From NCBI GenBank assembly GCA_964464755.1, contig CAYXGZ010000050.1, forward strand, positions 1 to 24,866: 24,866 nucleotides of DNA. The letters are read 5' to 3'. The position numbers and the translations under genes were made by a program. The DNA is from CAYXGZ01 sp964464755 (GTDB lineage: Bacteria > Planctomycetota > MHYJ01 > JACPRB01). Numbering within the stretch: position 1 is the first letter of the stretch; the number at the start of each line of letters is the position of its first letter. Below are positions 1 through 9,893 of the stretch, piece by piece. A model generated the notes under the pieces. That model was not told the origin of the DNA and made no database searches. It worked only from the letters and a program-made list of their open reading frames with translations.

Positions 1-535
1 GGGCCGGCGCTACAACCGCGAGACCCTCGAGGTGAAGTACAAGGGGAAGGACATCGCGGAGGTCCTCGACATGCCGGTCGAGACCGCGCTGCAGTTCTTC
101 GAGAACTTCCCGAAGATCAAGCGCTCGCTCGAGACGCTCTTCGACGTCGGCCTGGGCTACATGGCGGCGGGGCAGTCGTCGACGACGCTGTCCGGCGGCG
201 AGGCGCAGCGCGTGAAGCTGGCCGCGGAGCTGGCGCGGGCCTCGCAGGGCCGGACGATGTACATCCTCGACGAGCCGACGACCGGCCTGCACTTCGCCGA
301 CATCCGCAAGCTCCTCTCCGTGCTCGGGCGCCTCGTGGACCTCGGGAACACCGTCGTCGTGATCGAGCACAACCTCCACGTCGTGAAGACCGCGGACTGG
401 GTGATCGACCTCGGGCCGGAGGGCGGGGCGGGCGGCGGGCGGCTCCTGGCCCAGGGCACGCCCGAGGACGTCGCGAGGGCCGAGGCCTCGCACACCGGGC
501 GCTACCTCAAGGCGGTGCTGGGGGCGGGGGCGTGA
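1..535 (+). CDS. uvrA: UvrA excinuclease ABC subunit A, C-terminal end (5' truncated by window)
   Basis: This is the last ~177 residues of the UvrA DNA-damage recognition ATPase of nucleotide excision repair. The frame is open from base 2, and the first visible residues (GRRYNRETLEVKYKGK) match the segment that follows the second zinc module in UvrA. The ABC signature LSGGEAQRVKLAAEL lies near 190-235 and the Walker B/D-loop LDEPTTGLHF near 268-297. The H-loop histidine follows in VVVIEHNLHV. Together these make up the distal half of the second nucleotide-binding domain, and the C terminus (GRYLKAVLG) is normal. The stop overlaps the start of ybeY in a GTGA overlap. UvrA is a conserved core gene, so the call is secure; only the 5' part is missing. 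Confidence 0.97.
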   Translation, partial: GRRYNRETLEVKYKGKDIAEVLDMPVETALQFFENFPKIKRSLETLFDVGLGYMAAGQSSTTLSGGEAQRVKLAAELARASQGRTMYILDEPTTGLHFADIRKLLSVLGRLVDLGNTVVVIEHNLHVVKTADWVIDLGPEGGAGGGRLLAQGTPEDVARAEASHTGRYLKAVLGAGA

Positions 536-954
536 GGGGCGCGGTCTGGATCGCGGATCGCCGGAGGCGGGGGCGCCTGCCCGCGGCGCTCCTGAAGCGG
601 GCGGCCCGGGCGGCCCTCGAGGACCGGGGGCTCTGGCCCTGCGGCCTGTCGATCGCGGTCGTCGGCGGCGCCGAGATGCGCCGCCTGAACCGCCGCTGGC
701 TGCGCCACGACTTCGACACGGACGTGCTTTCCTTCCCGATGGGCGGGCCGGGCCTGGTCGGGGAGCTCGTCGTCTCCGCGGATTTCGCGGAGCGCGAGGC
801 CCGGGAGCGGGGCCTCGAGGCGCGCGAGGAGCTGGTCCGATACGTCGTCCACGGCGTCCTGCACCTGGCCGGGATGGACGACCACCGGCCGGCCGAGCGG
901 CGCCGGATGTGGGCCGTGCAGGAGCGGCTCGTGGCCGCGATCACCGGTTCATAA
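532..954 (+). CDS. ybeY: YbeY endoribonuclease / rRNA maturation factor
   Basis: A 140-residue protein of the YbeY/UPF0054 family, the zinc-dependent endoribonuclease involved in 16S rRNA 3'-end maturation and ribosome quality control. The family signature is near the C terminus as HGVLHLAGMDDH: two histidines of the HGxxH core plus the downstream histidine that completes the metal site. The usual form has a single D before the last H; here there are two. The upstream segment TDVLSFPM is the second conserved YbeY block. The GTG start at 532 overlaps the uvrA stop by 4 bp (GTGA), so translation is probably coupled. The length is slightly below the usual ~150 residues. The gene ends 4 bp before a candidate promoter for the next gene. 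Confidence 0.93.
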   Translation: MRGAVWIADRRRRGRLPAALLKRAARAALEDRGLWPCGLSIAVVGGAEMRRLNRRWLRHDFDTDVLSFPMGGPGLVGELVVSADFAEREARERGLEAREELVRYVVHGVLHLAGMDDHRPAERRRMWAVQERLVAAITGS

Positions 955-957
955 TCC

Positions 958-986
958 TTGAGAGGGCTGGGTCGCTGTTCTAAACT
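958..986 (+). promoter_or_regulatory. Sigma70-like promoter for the outer-membrane protein gene
   Basis: A TTGAGA box (958-963, 5 of 6 to consensus), a 17-nt spacer and a TAAACT box (981-986, 4 of 6) lie directly after the ybeY stop. The predicted transcript would start near 993 and carry a ~30-nt leader with a Shine-Dalgarno GAAAGG at 1010-1015, 9 nt before the ATG at 1025. Spacing and boxes are good, but no experimental support is available. Confidence 0.55.
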
Positions 987-1024
987 CCCCGCCGATCCAA
1001 AAAAACCCCGAAAGGCGCACCCGA

Positions 1025-2212
1025 ATGAAGCACGTTGTCGCGGCGATCCTGGTCCTGGCGGCGTCCGCCGCCCCGGCCTGGGCCCAGGACCAGCAGCTGG
1101 GCGCCCGCACGAAGGCGATGGGCGGCTCGTACACGGCGTTCGAGGACGACCCGGTCTCCGTGTGGCTCAACCCCGCGGGCATCGCGACGCAGCCCGACGC
1201 CATGTCCATCTCGTACCAGACGTACGTCGGGTACCCCGTCGACCAGAACCGCGGGCCCGCCGACACCGTGGAGTTCAGCGTCGAGGCGGAGACCGTCCTC
1301 GTCGATCCGGCGATGTTCCCCTCGTACTTCGGCATGGTCTTCCAGGTCGGCGACGCGGAGAGCCCGCTGGCCGTGGGGCTCTGCGTGGCGCGCCCCTACC
1401 ACCTGAACTACGCGCTCGACCAGGTGACGGACCCCGCGCAGGTGGTCTTCGTCCCCGAGAACAACGTCGAGGAGGGCTTCCTCCGCTTCCGCGTCGCGCT
1501 CGCCAAGGATTTCCGCTTCAAGCCGCTGGGCGAGTCCGGCTGGTTCGGCCACCTCGCCGTCGGCCTGGCGGTGGACCTGGCCAACGAGAGCTGGGAGTTC
1601 TCCGGCACGAGCGCGGACGTTTCCGACACGGCGACATCGCTGGGCTTCGGCTTCGGGCTCCTCGTCGGCCTCTACGACAACACCGAGACGATCAAGGTCA
1701 ACCTCGGCTTCGCGTACCAGAGCGCGATCCACTTCGACTTCAGCATCGAGCCGGACATCCTGCCGGCCTTCGACATGCCCGAGCAGTTCAACGCCGGCAT
1801 CACGTTCTACCTCCTGAAGGGGACGCCGCTGCGCGTGACGGTCGACTTCCAGTTCATCCGCTGGTCCGAGACCGCGGAGGACCCGCTCATCGCGGGCCAG
1901 CCCGGGTTCGAGGACGTGACCAACATCTCGCTCGGCGCCGAGTACCGGATCCCGGTGAGCCAGCGCCTGACGCTCTTCCCGCGCTTCGGCGTGCGCCTGT
2001 TCGACGCGCCCTGGGAGGACGAGGACGACCTGCCGATGACCGGGGCCTACAAGCTCGTGCTCGACACGAAGGGCGAGGCCTTCACGATCTTCACGCTCGG
2101 CGCGGGCCTGTCCTGGACCACGGAGGGCGGGAAGGGCCGCTCGGTCGACCTGGGCTTCGACGTCGGCGGCGACGCGACGACGGCCGCCATCGGGTACAAC
2201 CACGAGTTCTAG
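1025..2212 (+). CDS. Outer-membrane beta-barrel protein, FadL/PorV/UPF0164-like
   Basis: A 395-residue exported protein. Residues 1-20 form a clear signal peptide (MK, hydrophobic core, AWA-Q cleavage after A20). The mature N terminus contains MGGSYTAFEDDPVSVWLNPAGIA, with the WLNPAG motif typical of FadL/OmpP1 and PorV/UPF0164 barrels. The rest is a run of amphipathic strands with alternating aromatic residues (for example FGFGFGLLVGLYD and LRVTVDFQFIRWSE), and the chain ends in phenylalanine (NHEF), as expected for the C-terminal beta-signal read by the BAM complex. The likely role is an outer-membrane transporter for hydrophobic compounds or a scaffold protein; the substrate cannot be told. 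It has its own promoter and SD. The next gene starts 1 nt after its stop, so the two are probably co-transcribed. Confidence 0.8.
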   Translation: MKHVVAAILVLAASAAPAWAQDQQLGARTKAMGGSYTAFEDDPVSVWLNPAGIATQPDAMSISYQTYVGYPVDQNRGPADTVEFSVEAETVLVDPAMFPSYFGMVFQVGDAESPLAVGLCVARPYHLNYALDQVTDPAQVVFVPENNVEEGFLRFRVALAKDFRFKPLGESGWFGHLAVGLAVDLANESWEFSGTSADVSDTATSLGFGFGLLVGLYDNTETIKVNLGFAYQSAIHFDFSIEPDILPAFDMPEQFNAGITFYLLKGTPLRVTVDFQFIRWSETAEDPLIAGQPGFEDVTNISLGAEYRIPVSQRLTLFPRFGVRLFDAPWEDEDDLPMTGAYKLVLDTKGEAFTIFTLGAGLSWTTEGGKGRSVDLGFDVGGDATTAAIGYNHEF

Positions 2213-2213
2213 G

Positions 2214-3563
2214 ATGAAGAACCGGCATGTCGCGGCCGCCCTCGCCCTGGCGGCCCTGGTCGGCTGCAAGGGCAACGTGAACGACGGCGAGGTCTTCCTC
2301 ACCACGACGTTCCGGATCTCGCTGACGGACTCCGGCAGCGAGGCGAATCTCGGCTCCGGCGTCTCCGCGGACTCCATCGCCATCACGAACGACGGCCGCT
2401 TCGTCTACTTCGAATCCAACGCGTCGAACCTCGTCGCGGGGGACGCGGCCGGGTTCCCGGACATCTTCCGCCGGGACATCCACACCGGGGAGGTCATCCG
2501 CGTCTCCCTCGCGTGGGACGGGAGCGAGCCGAACGGCCCCTGCTACCGGCCGGTCTGCACGCCCGACGGCCGCTACGTGGCCTTCGTGTCGAACGCGCAG
2601 AACCTCCTGTCCGTCGCCGACGCGCAGATCTTCTCGGACATCTTCCTCAAGGACATGCAGACCGGCACCCTGGAGAAGGTCAGCCTCGACCTCCTGGACG
2701 GGGAGACCAACGGGGCGTCGGACAACCCGACGATCTCCGCGGACGGGCGCTACGTCGCCTTCCAGAGCACGGCGGGCGACTTCGGCGACGGCGACCTGGA
2801 CCTCAGCCTGGACATCCACATGCGGGATCGCACGGCGGGGTCCAACATCCTGCTTTCGCTCAACGACCTCGGCGTGAAGCTGACCGCCAACAACTACCGC
2901 CCGCGCCTGACCGCCGACGGGGAGTACGTGTTCTGGGAGGGGGACCAGATCTTCGAGACCGGCCTCGGCGGGCCGCCCACGAGCCGGAACATCTGGCGCC
3001 GGGGCCCGCTCAGCGCGTCGCCGACGACCGTCTGCGTCAGCAAGGACTCCTTGAACCAGGGGGCCTTCAAGAACACGCCCGCGTCCCGCGCGGACTGCAG
3101 CAACCTCAGCATCAGTCCGGACGGGCGCTACGTCGTCTTCGACACGGACGCGACGAACTTCGCGACGAACGACTTCGGCAGCAACGACGTCTACTTCCGG
3201 GACATGCTCGGCACGACCTTCGTGCGCGTCTCCGTCAACGCCTTCGGGGGCGCGGGCAACGGCAACAGCATGAACCCCTCCGTCTCCGCGGACGGCCGCT
3301 GGGTGACCTTCGTCTCGGAGGCCAAGAACCTCGTCGCGCCGGACAACAACCAGGTCGGGGACGTCTTCGTGCGCGACCTCCTGAAGTCCGAGACGTTCCG
3401 GGCCTCCGTCCGCACCTTCGGCAACGAGGCGAACGACCAGAGCGGGAGCCCCGTGATCTCGGGGGACGGCCGCTGGATCGCCTTCGGGTCGCAGGCCTCG
3501 AACCTCGTCGACGACGACTTCGCGGGCGTCAACGACGTGTTCATCCGCGGGCCGCTCCGGTAG
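2214..3563 (+). CDS. PD40/TolB-like seven-bladed beta-propeller lipoprotein (paralogue 1)
   Basis: A 449-residue predicted lipoprotein. The signal peptide ends in a lipobox LVGC with C18 as the lipidated residue. Seven repeats carry the PD40/TolB core S-x-DGR-(Y/W/F)-V-x-F-x-S-x-A-x-NLV followed by a D-(V/I)-F-x-RD block. The DGR/DGE turns begin near nt 2390, 2568, 2742, 2916, 3119, 3291 and 3468. Seven repeats fit a complete seven-bladed propeller. The protein stops right after the last blade in RGPLR, with no extra domain. Related propellers bind peptides or carbohydrates at the envelope; no catalytic residues are evident. ATG is 1 nt after the preceding stop, with only AGGA overlapping that stop, so translation is probably coupled. 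It is a tandem paralogue of the next gene. Specific function unknown. Confidence 0.8.
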   Translation: MKNRHVAAALALAALVGCKGNVNDGEVFLTTTFRISLTDSGSEANLGSGVSADSIAITNDGRFVYFESNASNLVAGDAAGFPDIFRRDIHTGEVIRVSLAWDGSEPNGPCYRPVCTPDGRYVAFVSNAQNLLSVADAQIFSDIFLKDMQTGTLEKVSLDLLDGETNGASDNPTISADGRYVAFQSTAGDFGDGDLDLSLDIHMRDRTAGSNILLSLNDLGVKLTANNYRPRLTADGEYVFWEGDQIFETGLGGPPTSRNIWRRGPLSASPTTVCVSKDSLNQGAFKNTPASRADCSNLSISPDGRYVVFDTDATNFATNDFGSNDVYFRDMLGTTFVRVSVNAFGGAGNGNSMNPSVSADGRWVTFVSEAKNLVAPDNNQVGDVFVRDLLKSETFRASVRTFGNEANDQSGSPVISGDGRWIAFGSQASNLVDDDFAGVNDVFIRGPLR

Positions 3564-3680
3564 CCTTCAAATTCGCGCGAACGGGGCCGCGGGTACGGCG
3601 TAGAATCGGCAGTGATGCGCCTCCCCGTCCTCGCCCTCCTCCTCGCCGCGCTCGCCGCCTGCAAGGGCAACGTCAACGAC
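2265..3680 (+). repeat. Duplicated lipobox-proximal segment of tandem paralogous genes
   Basis: The codons after each lipobox cysteine encode CKGNVND in both neighbouring propeller lipoproteins (2265-2285 and 3660-3680) and differ only at synonymous positions. Short DNA stretches encoding DGRYV(A/V)F recur through both genes. This is gene duplication plus internal blade repetition, not a mobile repeat. Confidence 0.7.
3601..3606 (+). promoter_or_regulatory. Possible -10 box for the second propeller lipoprotein
   Basis: TAGAAT (5 of 6 to TATAAT) lies 8 nt before the ATG at 3615 in a 48-nt intergenic space. No good -35 sits at 16-18 nt upstream. If it is real, transcription would start at or next to the start codon, giving a leaderless message; no Shine-Dalgarno is present between the box and the ATG. 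Confidence 0.35.
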
Positions 3681-4985
3681 GACGACAACCCCCTCGCGCT
3701 CACGAGCCGGGTGTCCATCTCGACGCTCGAGGTCCAGGGCTTCGGGTTCTCCGACCAGCCCGACCTCTCCGCCGACGGCCGCTACGTCGTCTTCCGCTCC
3801 TCCGCGGCCAACCTCGTCCTGGGCGACACCAACGGCAAGGACGACGTCTTCCTCCGCGACCAGGCGGAGGACATCACCTACGCGCTCACCGCCGCCACCG
3901 ACGTCGCCATCTTCACCGCGCCGGGGGGCACCTGGTCCGGCGACAACGAGACCCAGATCGGCGTCAGCTCCGACGGGCACAGCTCGGACCCGGCCATCAG
4001 CGGGGACGGGAACTTCGTCGCCTTCGCGTCCTACGCGAAGAACCTGCTCCCGAGCGGCAACCCGACGCTCAACACGAGGCGGAACGTCTACAAGATCGAC
4101 ACGAACTCCCGCGGGATGCTCCGCGCCTCCACGCAGAAGCTGGGCCTGCCCGACACGAACGGCGACTCGTTCCAGCCCGCGATCTCCGGGGACGGCAAGC
4201 ACCTCGTCTACACGACGACCGCGAGCGACGTCACCCCGGTCGACTCGAACGGGGCGGTGGCCGACGTGATCCACTGGACGGCCAACGTCAACCGCTACAT
4301 CTCCTCGAGCTCGGCCGGCGTGCAGGCCAACGGGGCGTCGACGAACCCGCGGATCAGCCCCGACGGACGCTGGGCCGTCTTCCAGTCCCTGGCCACGAAC
4401 CTGGACCCGCTCGACGCGGACGCGATCTCGGACGTCTACCTCAAGGACTTGGTCACGGACGCCACGGTGCTCGTCAGCCAGACGGCGGCGGGGGTCAAGG
4501 GCAACGGGGCGTCCACGGACCCCTCCGTGTCGGCCGACGGCCGCTACGTGGCCTTCGCGACGGAGTCCACGAACTTCGCCGCCCCGGACACGAACGCGGT
4601 CGCGGACCTCTACGTCAAGGACGTGCTGACCGGGGCCCTCGTGAAGCTCTCGGTCGGCCTCGAGGGCGCGGAGGCCGACGGCGCGTCGCGGCGCCCGAGG
4701 ATCTCGGCCGACGGGTCGGTCGTCGTCTTCGACTCCTCGGCCACGAACCTGGTCTTCCCGGACAACAACGGCCGGGACGACGTCTTCCTCGTCGAGGTCG
4801 CCGGCGGGGCGCTGCGCCGGGTCTCCGTGCGCACGTTCGGCGTCGAGGCGACCAACGGGGACTCGGTCAACGCGCGGGTCAGCGCGGACGGGCGGGTCGC
4901 GGTCTTCGAGTCGACGTCCCCGAACCTGGTCGACAAGGACACCAACAGCCAGCGGGACGTGTTCACGCGCGGGCCCCTCGAGTAG
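3615..4985 (+). CDS. PD40/TolB-like seven-bladed beta-propeller lipoprotein (paralogue 2)
   Basis: A 456-residue lipoprotein, paralogous to the preceding gene. I place the start at ATG 3615 rather than the in-frame GTG at 3612, because it gives a compact signal peptide MRLPVLALLLAALAAC with lipidated C16. The mature N terminus repeats the CKGNVND sequence of paralogue 1. Seven PD40-type repeats are visible (cores such as LSADGRYVVFRS, ISGDGNFVAFAS, ISPDGRWAVFQS, VSADGRYVAFAT and ISADGSVVVFDS), most followed by acidic-asparagine loops like DTNGKDDVFLRD. The chain ends at RGPLE, again immediately after blade seven. Some blades carry D-x-N-x-D-like loops that could bind calcium, but this is inference. 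It is convergent with the minus-strand gene that follows; the stops are 3 bp apart. Function unknown. Confidence 0.8.
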   Translation: MRLPVLALLLAALAACKGNVNDDDNPLALTSRVSISTLEVQGFGFSDQPDLSADGRYVVFRSSAANLVLGDTNGKDDVFLRDQAEDITYALTAATDVAIFTAPGGTWSGDNETQIGVSSDGHSSDPAISGDGNFVAFASYAKNLLPSGNPTLNTRRNVYKIDTNSRGMLRASTQKLGLPDTNGDSFQPAISGDGKHLVYTTTASDVTPVDSNGAVADVIHWTANVNRYISSSSAGVQANGASTNPRISPDGRWAVFQSLATNLDPLDADAISDVYLKDLVTDATVLVSQTAAGVKGNGASTDPSVSADGRYVAFATESTNFAAPDTNAVADLYVKDVLTGALVKLSVGLEGAEADGASRRPRISADGSVVVFDSSATNLVFPDNNGRDDVFLVEVAGGALRRVSVRTFGVEATNGDSVNARVSADGRVAVFESTSPNLVDKDTNSQRDVFTRGPLE

Positions 4986-4989
4986 GGGC
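4973..4989. terminator. Hairpin spanning the two convergent stop codons
   Basis: GCCCCT (4973-4978) pairs with AGGGGC (4984-4989) around a 5-nt loop; a flanking G-T wobble can extend it. The stem includes the stop codon of the plus-strand lipoprotein gene and the last base of the minus-strand stop. There is no T-run on either side, so it is only a candidate bidirectional terminator or mRNA 3'-end stabiliser. Confidence 0.4.
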
Positions 4990-5570
4990 TACTGGTCCTC
5001 GGTGCTGAGGTCGGCGGGGGCGTCCATCCCCCGGACCGGGATGCGCATCGGGGACCCGCAGCGGTAGCACTGCAGCGACGCGCCCGGCTTGAACATCACG
5101 GTGTTGTACTCCGTGTCGCAGCTCGGGCAGTAGAGGATGAGCCCGCGCTGCGTGTCCAGGATGCGCCGGACCTGGCCGGCCGTGAGCACGCCGCGCTGGA
5201 TCATCAGGTCGCCGAGCCGCATCCGCTTCTCCTTCGGCTGTTGCTCCTGCGCGTCGAGGCACTCGATGAGGTCCTCGTCGGTGCAGAACTTCAGGCGGAT
5301 GGCGACCTTGCCGAAGAGGTGGTCCGTCCTCGCGTCCTTGGCCCGCTCGTTCGCCTGGTCCGCGAGCTGCTTCTGGGCGGCGAGGATCTTGTCCATGTCG
5401 GAGGGGCTGAGGACGCGGGTCTCGAGGAGGAGCAGGCCGAGCGGCTTCGGGGGGTTCTGGCGGGACTGCAGCGAGATCGCCGCGTCGAGCTTCTTGCGGT
5501 CGATGAGCCCGAGCTTCAGCGCCAGCTGCGCGAAGAGGGCGTCGGCCTTGCCCCGGGCGTCGCCGCTCAC
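4989..5570 (-). CDS. MshEN-like repeat protein with C-terminal zinc ribbon
   Basis: A 193-residue soluble protein with no signal peptide. It contains four helical repeats of the type seen in the N-terminal domains of GspE/PilB/MshE ATPases: residues ~12-35 (LALKLGLIDRKKLDAAISLQ), 44-66, 85-108 and 119-141 (LGDLMIQRGVLTAGQVRRIL), arranged as two pairs. A zinc ribbon follows: C148-x2-C151-x16-C168-x2-C171. MshEN domains of type II secretion/pilus ATPases can bind cyclic di-GMP, but the residues for that were not checked here and no ATPase domain follows. The GTG start overlaps the stop of the upstream NUDIX gene (GTGA), indicating coupled translation. Function is unknown; an adaptor or small-molecule sensor is a reasonable inference. 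Confidence 0.7.
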   Translation of the reverse strand: MSGDARGKADALFAQLALKLGLIDRKKLDAAISLQSRQNPPKPLGLLLLETRVLSPSDMDKILAAQKQLADQANERAKDARTDHLFGKVAIRLKFCTDEDLIECLDAQEQQPKEKRMRLGDLMIQRGVLTAGQVRRILDTQRGLILYCPSCDTEYNTVMFKPGASLQCYRCGSPMRIPVRGMDAPADLSTEDQ

Positions 5571-6103
5571 CGGGCCACCCCCGCGTGGCGCCGGGCCAGG
5601 AGCAGCCCCGCGATCGTCTTCGCGTCCTTGATCCGGCCCGACTCCGCCATCGCGAGGGCCCGGCGGTAGGGCAGGCGCACGGGGCGGATCACCTCGTCCG
5701 GGTCCTTCTCGGCGCTCCCGGGCCGCAGGCCCACGGCGGCGTAGAGGTGGATGATCTCGCTGCAGAACCCGGGCGCGGTGTAGAAGGCGCCCAGCTTGAC
5801 GAGCCTCCGCGCGCGGTGGCCGATCTCCTCGGCGAGCTCGCGGCCCGCCGTCACCCGCGGGGCCTCCCCGGGCTCGCGCGTGCCGGCGACGATCTCCAGG
5901 AGCCAGCCGCCGGTCGCGGGGCGGACCTGGCGGATCAGCATGACGTCGCCGTTGTCGAAGATGGGGACGACCGCGACGGCGCCCGGGTGCTCGACGACGT
6001 GGAAGGTGGTGGTCCGGCCGTTGGGGAGGCGGACGTCCTGGTTCACGAGGGAAAGGACCCGGCCCTTGAAGAGCGGACGCCGCCGGCCGAACTGGAGATC
6101 CAC
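5567..6103 (-). CDS. NUDIX hydrolase, ADP-ribose pyrophosphatase-like
   Basis: A 178-residue NUDIX protein. The Nudix box is complete: G74-x5-E80-x7-R88-E89-x2-E92-E93-x-G95, with the two glutamates that bind the catalytic divalent cations. The segment before it (VVPIFDNGDVMLIRQVRPATGGWLLE) and the following TAPGFCSEIIHLYAA match the ADP-ribose/nucleoside-diphosphate-sugar pyrophosphatase branch (NudF-like): the EIV/PxG arrangement and the S-E loop are typical. The likely reaction is hydrolysis of ADP-ribose or a similar X-linked nucleoside diphosphate in the cytoplasm. The start is GTG at 6103, with no earlier in-frame start and no Shine-Dalgarno; a -10 box sits 6 nt upstream, suggesting a leaderless message. 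It overlaps the following MshEN-repeat gene by 4 bp. The exact substrate is not decidable from sequence. Confidence 0.85.
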   Translation of the reverse strand: MDLQFGRRRPLFKGRVLSLVNQDVRLPNGRTTTFHVVEHPGAVAVVPIFDNGDVMLIRQVRPATGGWLLEIVAGTREPGEAPRVTAGRELAEEIGHRARRLVKLGAFYTAPGFCSEIIHLYAAVGLRPGSAEKDPDEVIRPVRLPYRRALAMAESGRIKDAKTIAGLLLARRHAGVAR

Positions 6104-6109
6104 GGGGGA

Positions 6110-6138
6110 AGTGTAGGCCCCCGGACCGGATCGCGCAA
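6110..6138 (-). promoter_or_regulatory. Candidate leaderless promoter of the NUDIX gene
   Basis: On the minus strand TTGCGC (6138-6133), a 17-nt spacer and TACACT (6115-6110, 4 of 6) precede the GTG at 6103 by 6 nt. The usual 6-8 nt from -10 to +1 would put the transcription start on or within a base or two of the start codon. The -35 matches only the TTG half. The preceding protease gene ends at 6147, so the promoter occupies the intergenic gap. Confidence 0.45.
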
Positions 6139-6146
6139 CGAAAGCC

Positions 6147-7199
6147 CTACCAGTCGGCCTTCGTGCGGGCGGGGGCGCCGGCCGCCGGCGGAGCCGAGGG
6201 GGCCCGGCCCAGGCCGGAGTCCAGGATCCGCCCGTGGCCGTTGGCCTCCAGCCAGTCGTAGACGCGGTCCATCGGCACGAGGATGCCGAGGTGGGGGACC
6301 GGCGTCGTCACGGGGTTCTCGAAGGTGCAGACCATCGCGGAGACGCCGATCATCTCGAGCGTCTCCCGGTGGAAGACGCCGCCGCCGGAGTTCCCGAAGA
6401 TGGTCGGCGCGGACATCATCCAGAAGCACTCGCCGTTGACCTCCTTGCGGCGGGTCGTGATCTCCCCGGACGTGGGCAGGGGGTCGTGCCCCAGCGGGCA
6501 GCCGACGGCGAAGATCGGCGTGAAGACGCCGGTCTCGCGCATCCGCTCGCGGGAGGCGAGGCGCGCCGCGGCCGTCCAGGTCTTCGTGGTCTTCAGCTTG
6601 AGCAGCGCGAGGTCCTTGCGCTCGTCGCGCAGGACGAGGTCGGCGTCCACGAGCTCGGCGGGGTTCCCGTCGTCGCGGTAGATCCGGACCTGGACGGGGT
6701 GCAGGCGCTCCTGGCCCCCGGCGTCCCGCTCGGCGGCCTTCTGGACGACGTGCCAGGCGGTGACGACCCAGGTGCCCTCGGCGGGGTCCGAGCGCAGGAT
6801 GGTGCCGCCGCCCACGCCGCCGCGGGCGGAGACCTGGACGGAGGGGGAGAGCAGGGCCCGGCCCAGCGCGAGCGCGTCGGGGGCGGAGCTCTTGCGCAGG
6901 GCGGCGACGGCGTCGCGGAGCCCCCGGAGGGAGCCGTCGGCGCCGTGGAGCCCGGAGGAGAGGTCGTCGAGCCGCTTGATCACGGCGGCGCGCTGGGCGG
7001 TGTCGTCGGCGAGGCGCCCGTCGAGGCCGTCGAGCCGGGTGCCGATGCGCTCGAGGAGGCGGGAGTGGATCTCGCGGAAGCGGGCGAGCTCGGCCTCGGC
7101 GGCCTCGGCGCGGCGGTCGGGGGGCGGGTCCTGGCGCGAGGCGACGGCGAGCAGCAGGGCGAGCGCGGCCAGCGGAACGCCGGCGGCGGCGAATTTCAT
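6147..7199 (-). CDS. Exported trypsin-like (HtrA-type) serine protease without PDZ domain
   Basis: A 350-residue protein with an N-terminal signal/anchor (MKFAAAGVPLAALALLLAVA), then an alpha-helical, probably coiled-coil region (~27-105, rich in E, R and L) and a chymotrypsin-fold protease domain (~115-320). The catalytic triad is visible: H150 in TAWHVV, D196 in RKDLALLKL, and S271 in GNSGGGVF. The oxyanion-hole motif GNSGG and the DLALL block are typical of DegP/HtrA relatives, but no PDZ domain follows, and the protein ends in a short Pro/Ala tail. I chose the ATG at 7199 over the longer open frame because it gives the signal peptide and has a GAGGGGGAA Shine-Dalgarno just upstream. The likely role is periplasmic or surface proteolysis. 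It is divergent from gyrA. Confidence 0.85.
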   Translation of the reverse strand: MKFAAAGVPLAALALLLAVASRQDPPPDRRAEAAEAELARFREIHSRLLERIGTRLDGLDGRLADDTAQRAAVIKRLDDLSSGLHGADGSLRGLRDAVAALRKSSAPDALALGRALLSPSVQVSARGGVGGGTILRSDPAEGTWVVTAWHVVQKAAERDAGGQERLHPVQVRIYRDDGNPAELVDADLVLRDERKDLALLKLKTTKTWTAAARLASRERMRETGVFTPIFAVGCPLGHDPLPTSGEITTRRKEVNGECFWMMSAPTIFGNSGGGVFHRETLEMIGVSAMVCTFENPVTTPVPHLGILVPMDRVYDWLEANGHGRILDSGLGRAPSAPPAAGAPARTKADW

Positions 7200-7271
7200 G
7201 GTTCCCCCTCGGTACGGCTCCGGGGGGTACATCGGCCGGTTCCGGGGCCGGCTTGAGCCGAACCCGCTCCC

Positions 7272-7300
7272 TTGCCGGGGCCCGGCGGGGCGGGTATCAT
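7272..7300 (+). promoter_or_regulatory. gyrA promoter, predicted near-leaderless
   Basis: TTGCCG (7272-7277), a 17-nt spacer and TATCAT (7295-7300, 5 of 6) precede the gyrA ATG at 7312 by 11 nt. The expected +1 is near 7307, which leaves a leader of about five nucleotides. The gap is C-rich (CCCCTCCC) and has no Shine-Dalgarno. Confidence 0.55.
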
Positions 7301-7311
7301 GGGCCCCTCCC

Positions 7312-9849
<2,538 letters not shown>

Positions 9850-9851
9850 TC

Positions 9852-9893
9852 CCGGGAATCTTCCCGGCTGTTAACCGCCCCCCGGCGGGGGCG
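9852..9893 (+). terminator. Two consecutive hairpins between gyrA and the sigma factor gene
   Basis: Hairpin one: CCGGGA (9852-9857) with TCCCGG (9862-9867), loop ATCT. Hairpin two: CGCCCCC (9876-9882) with GGGGGCG (9887-9893), loop CGGC. Neither is followed by a T-run. Their position in the 58-bp gap fits a gyrA terminator or attenuator. Alternatively, the C-run of hairpin two could pair with the G-rich Shine-Dalgarno (9899-9903) of the sigma gene. Confidence 0.4.

Noticed and set aside
4610..4966. Minus-strand small frame opposite the second propeller gene
   Set aside because: No family motif, no SD, and antisense to clear PD40 repeats.
7205..7265. Repeated GGTAC and an imperfect GGTTC...GAACC palindrome between the divergent protease and gyrA genes
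   Set aside because: Short, bulged and in GC-rich DNA, where such matches are common. There is no second copy elsewhere to support an operator.
6760..7311. N-terminal extension of the gyrA frame
   Set aside because: The frame is open upstream, but the extension overlaps the divergent protease gene, is Ser/Arg-rich shadow sequence, and passes through the gyrA promoter. The family N terminus begins at the ATG at 7312.
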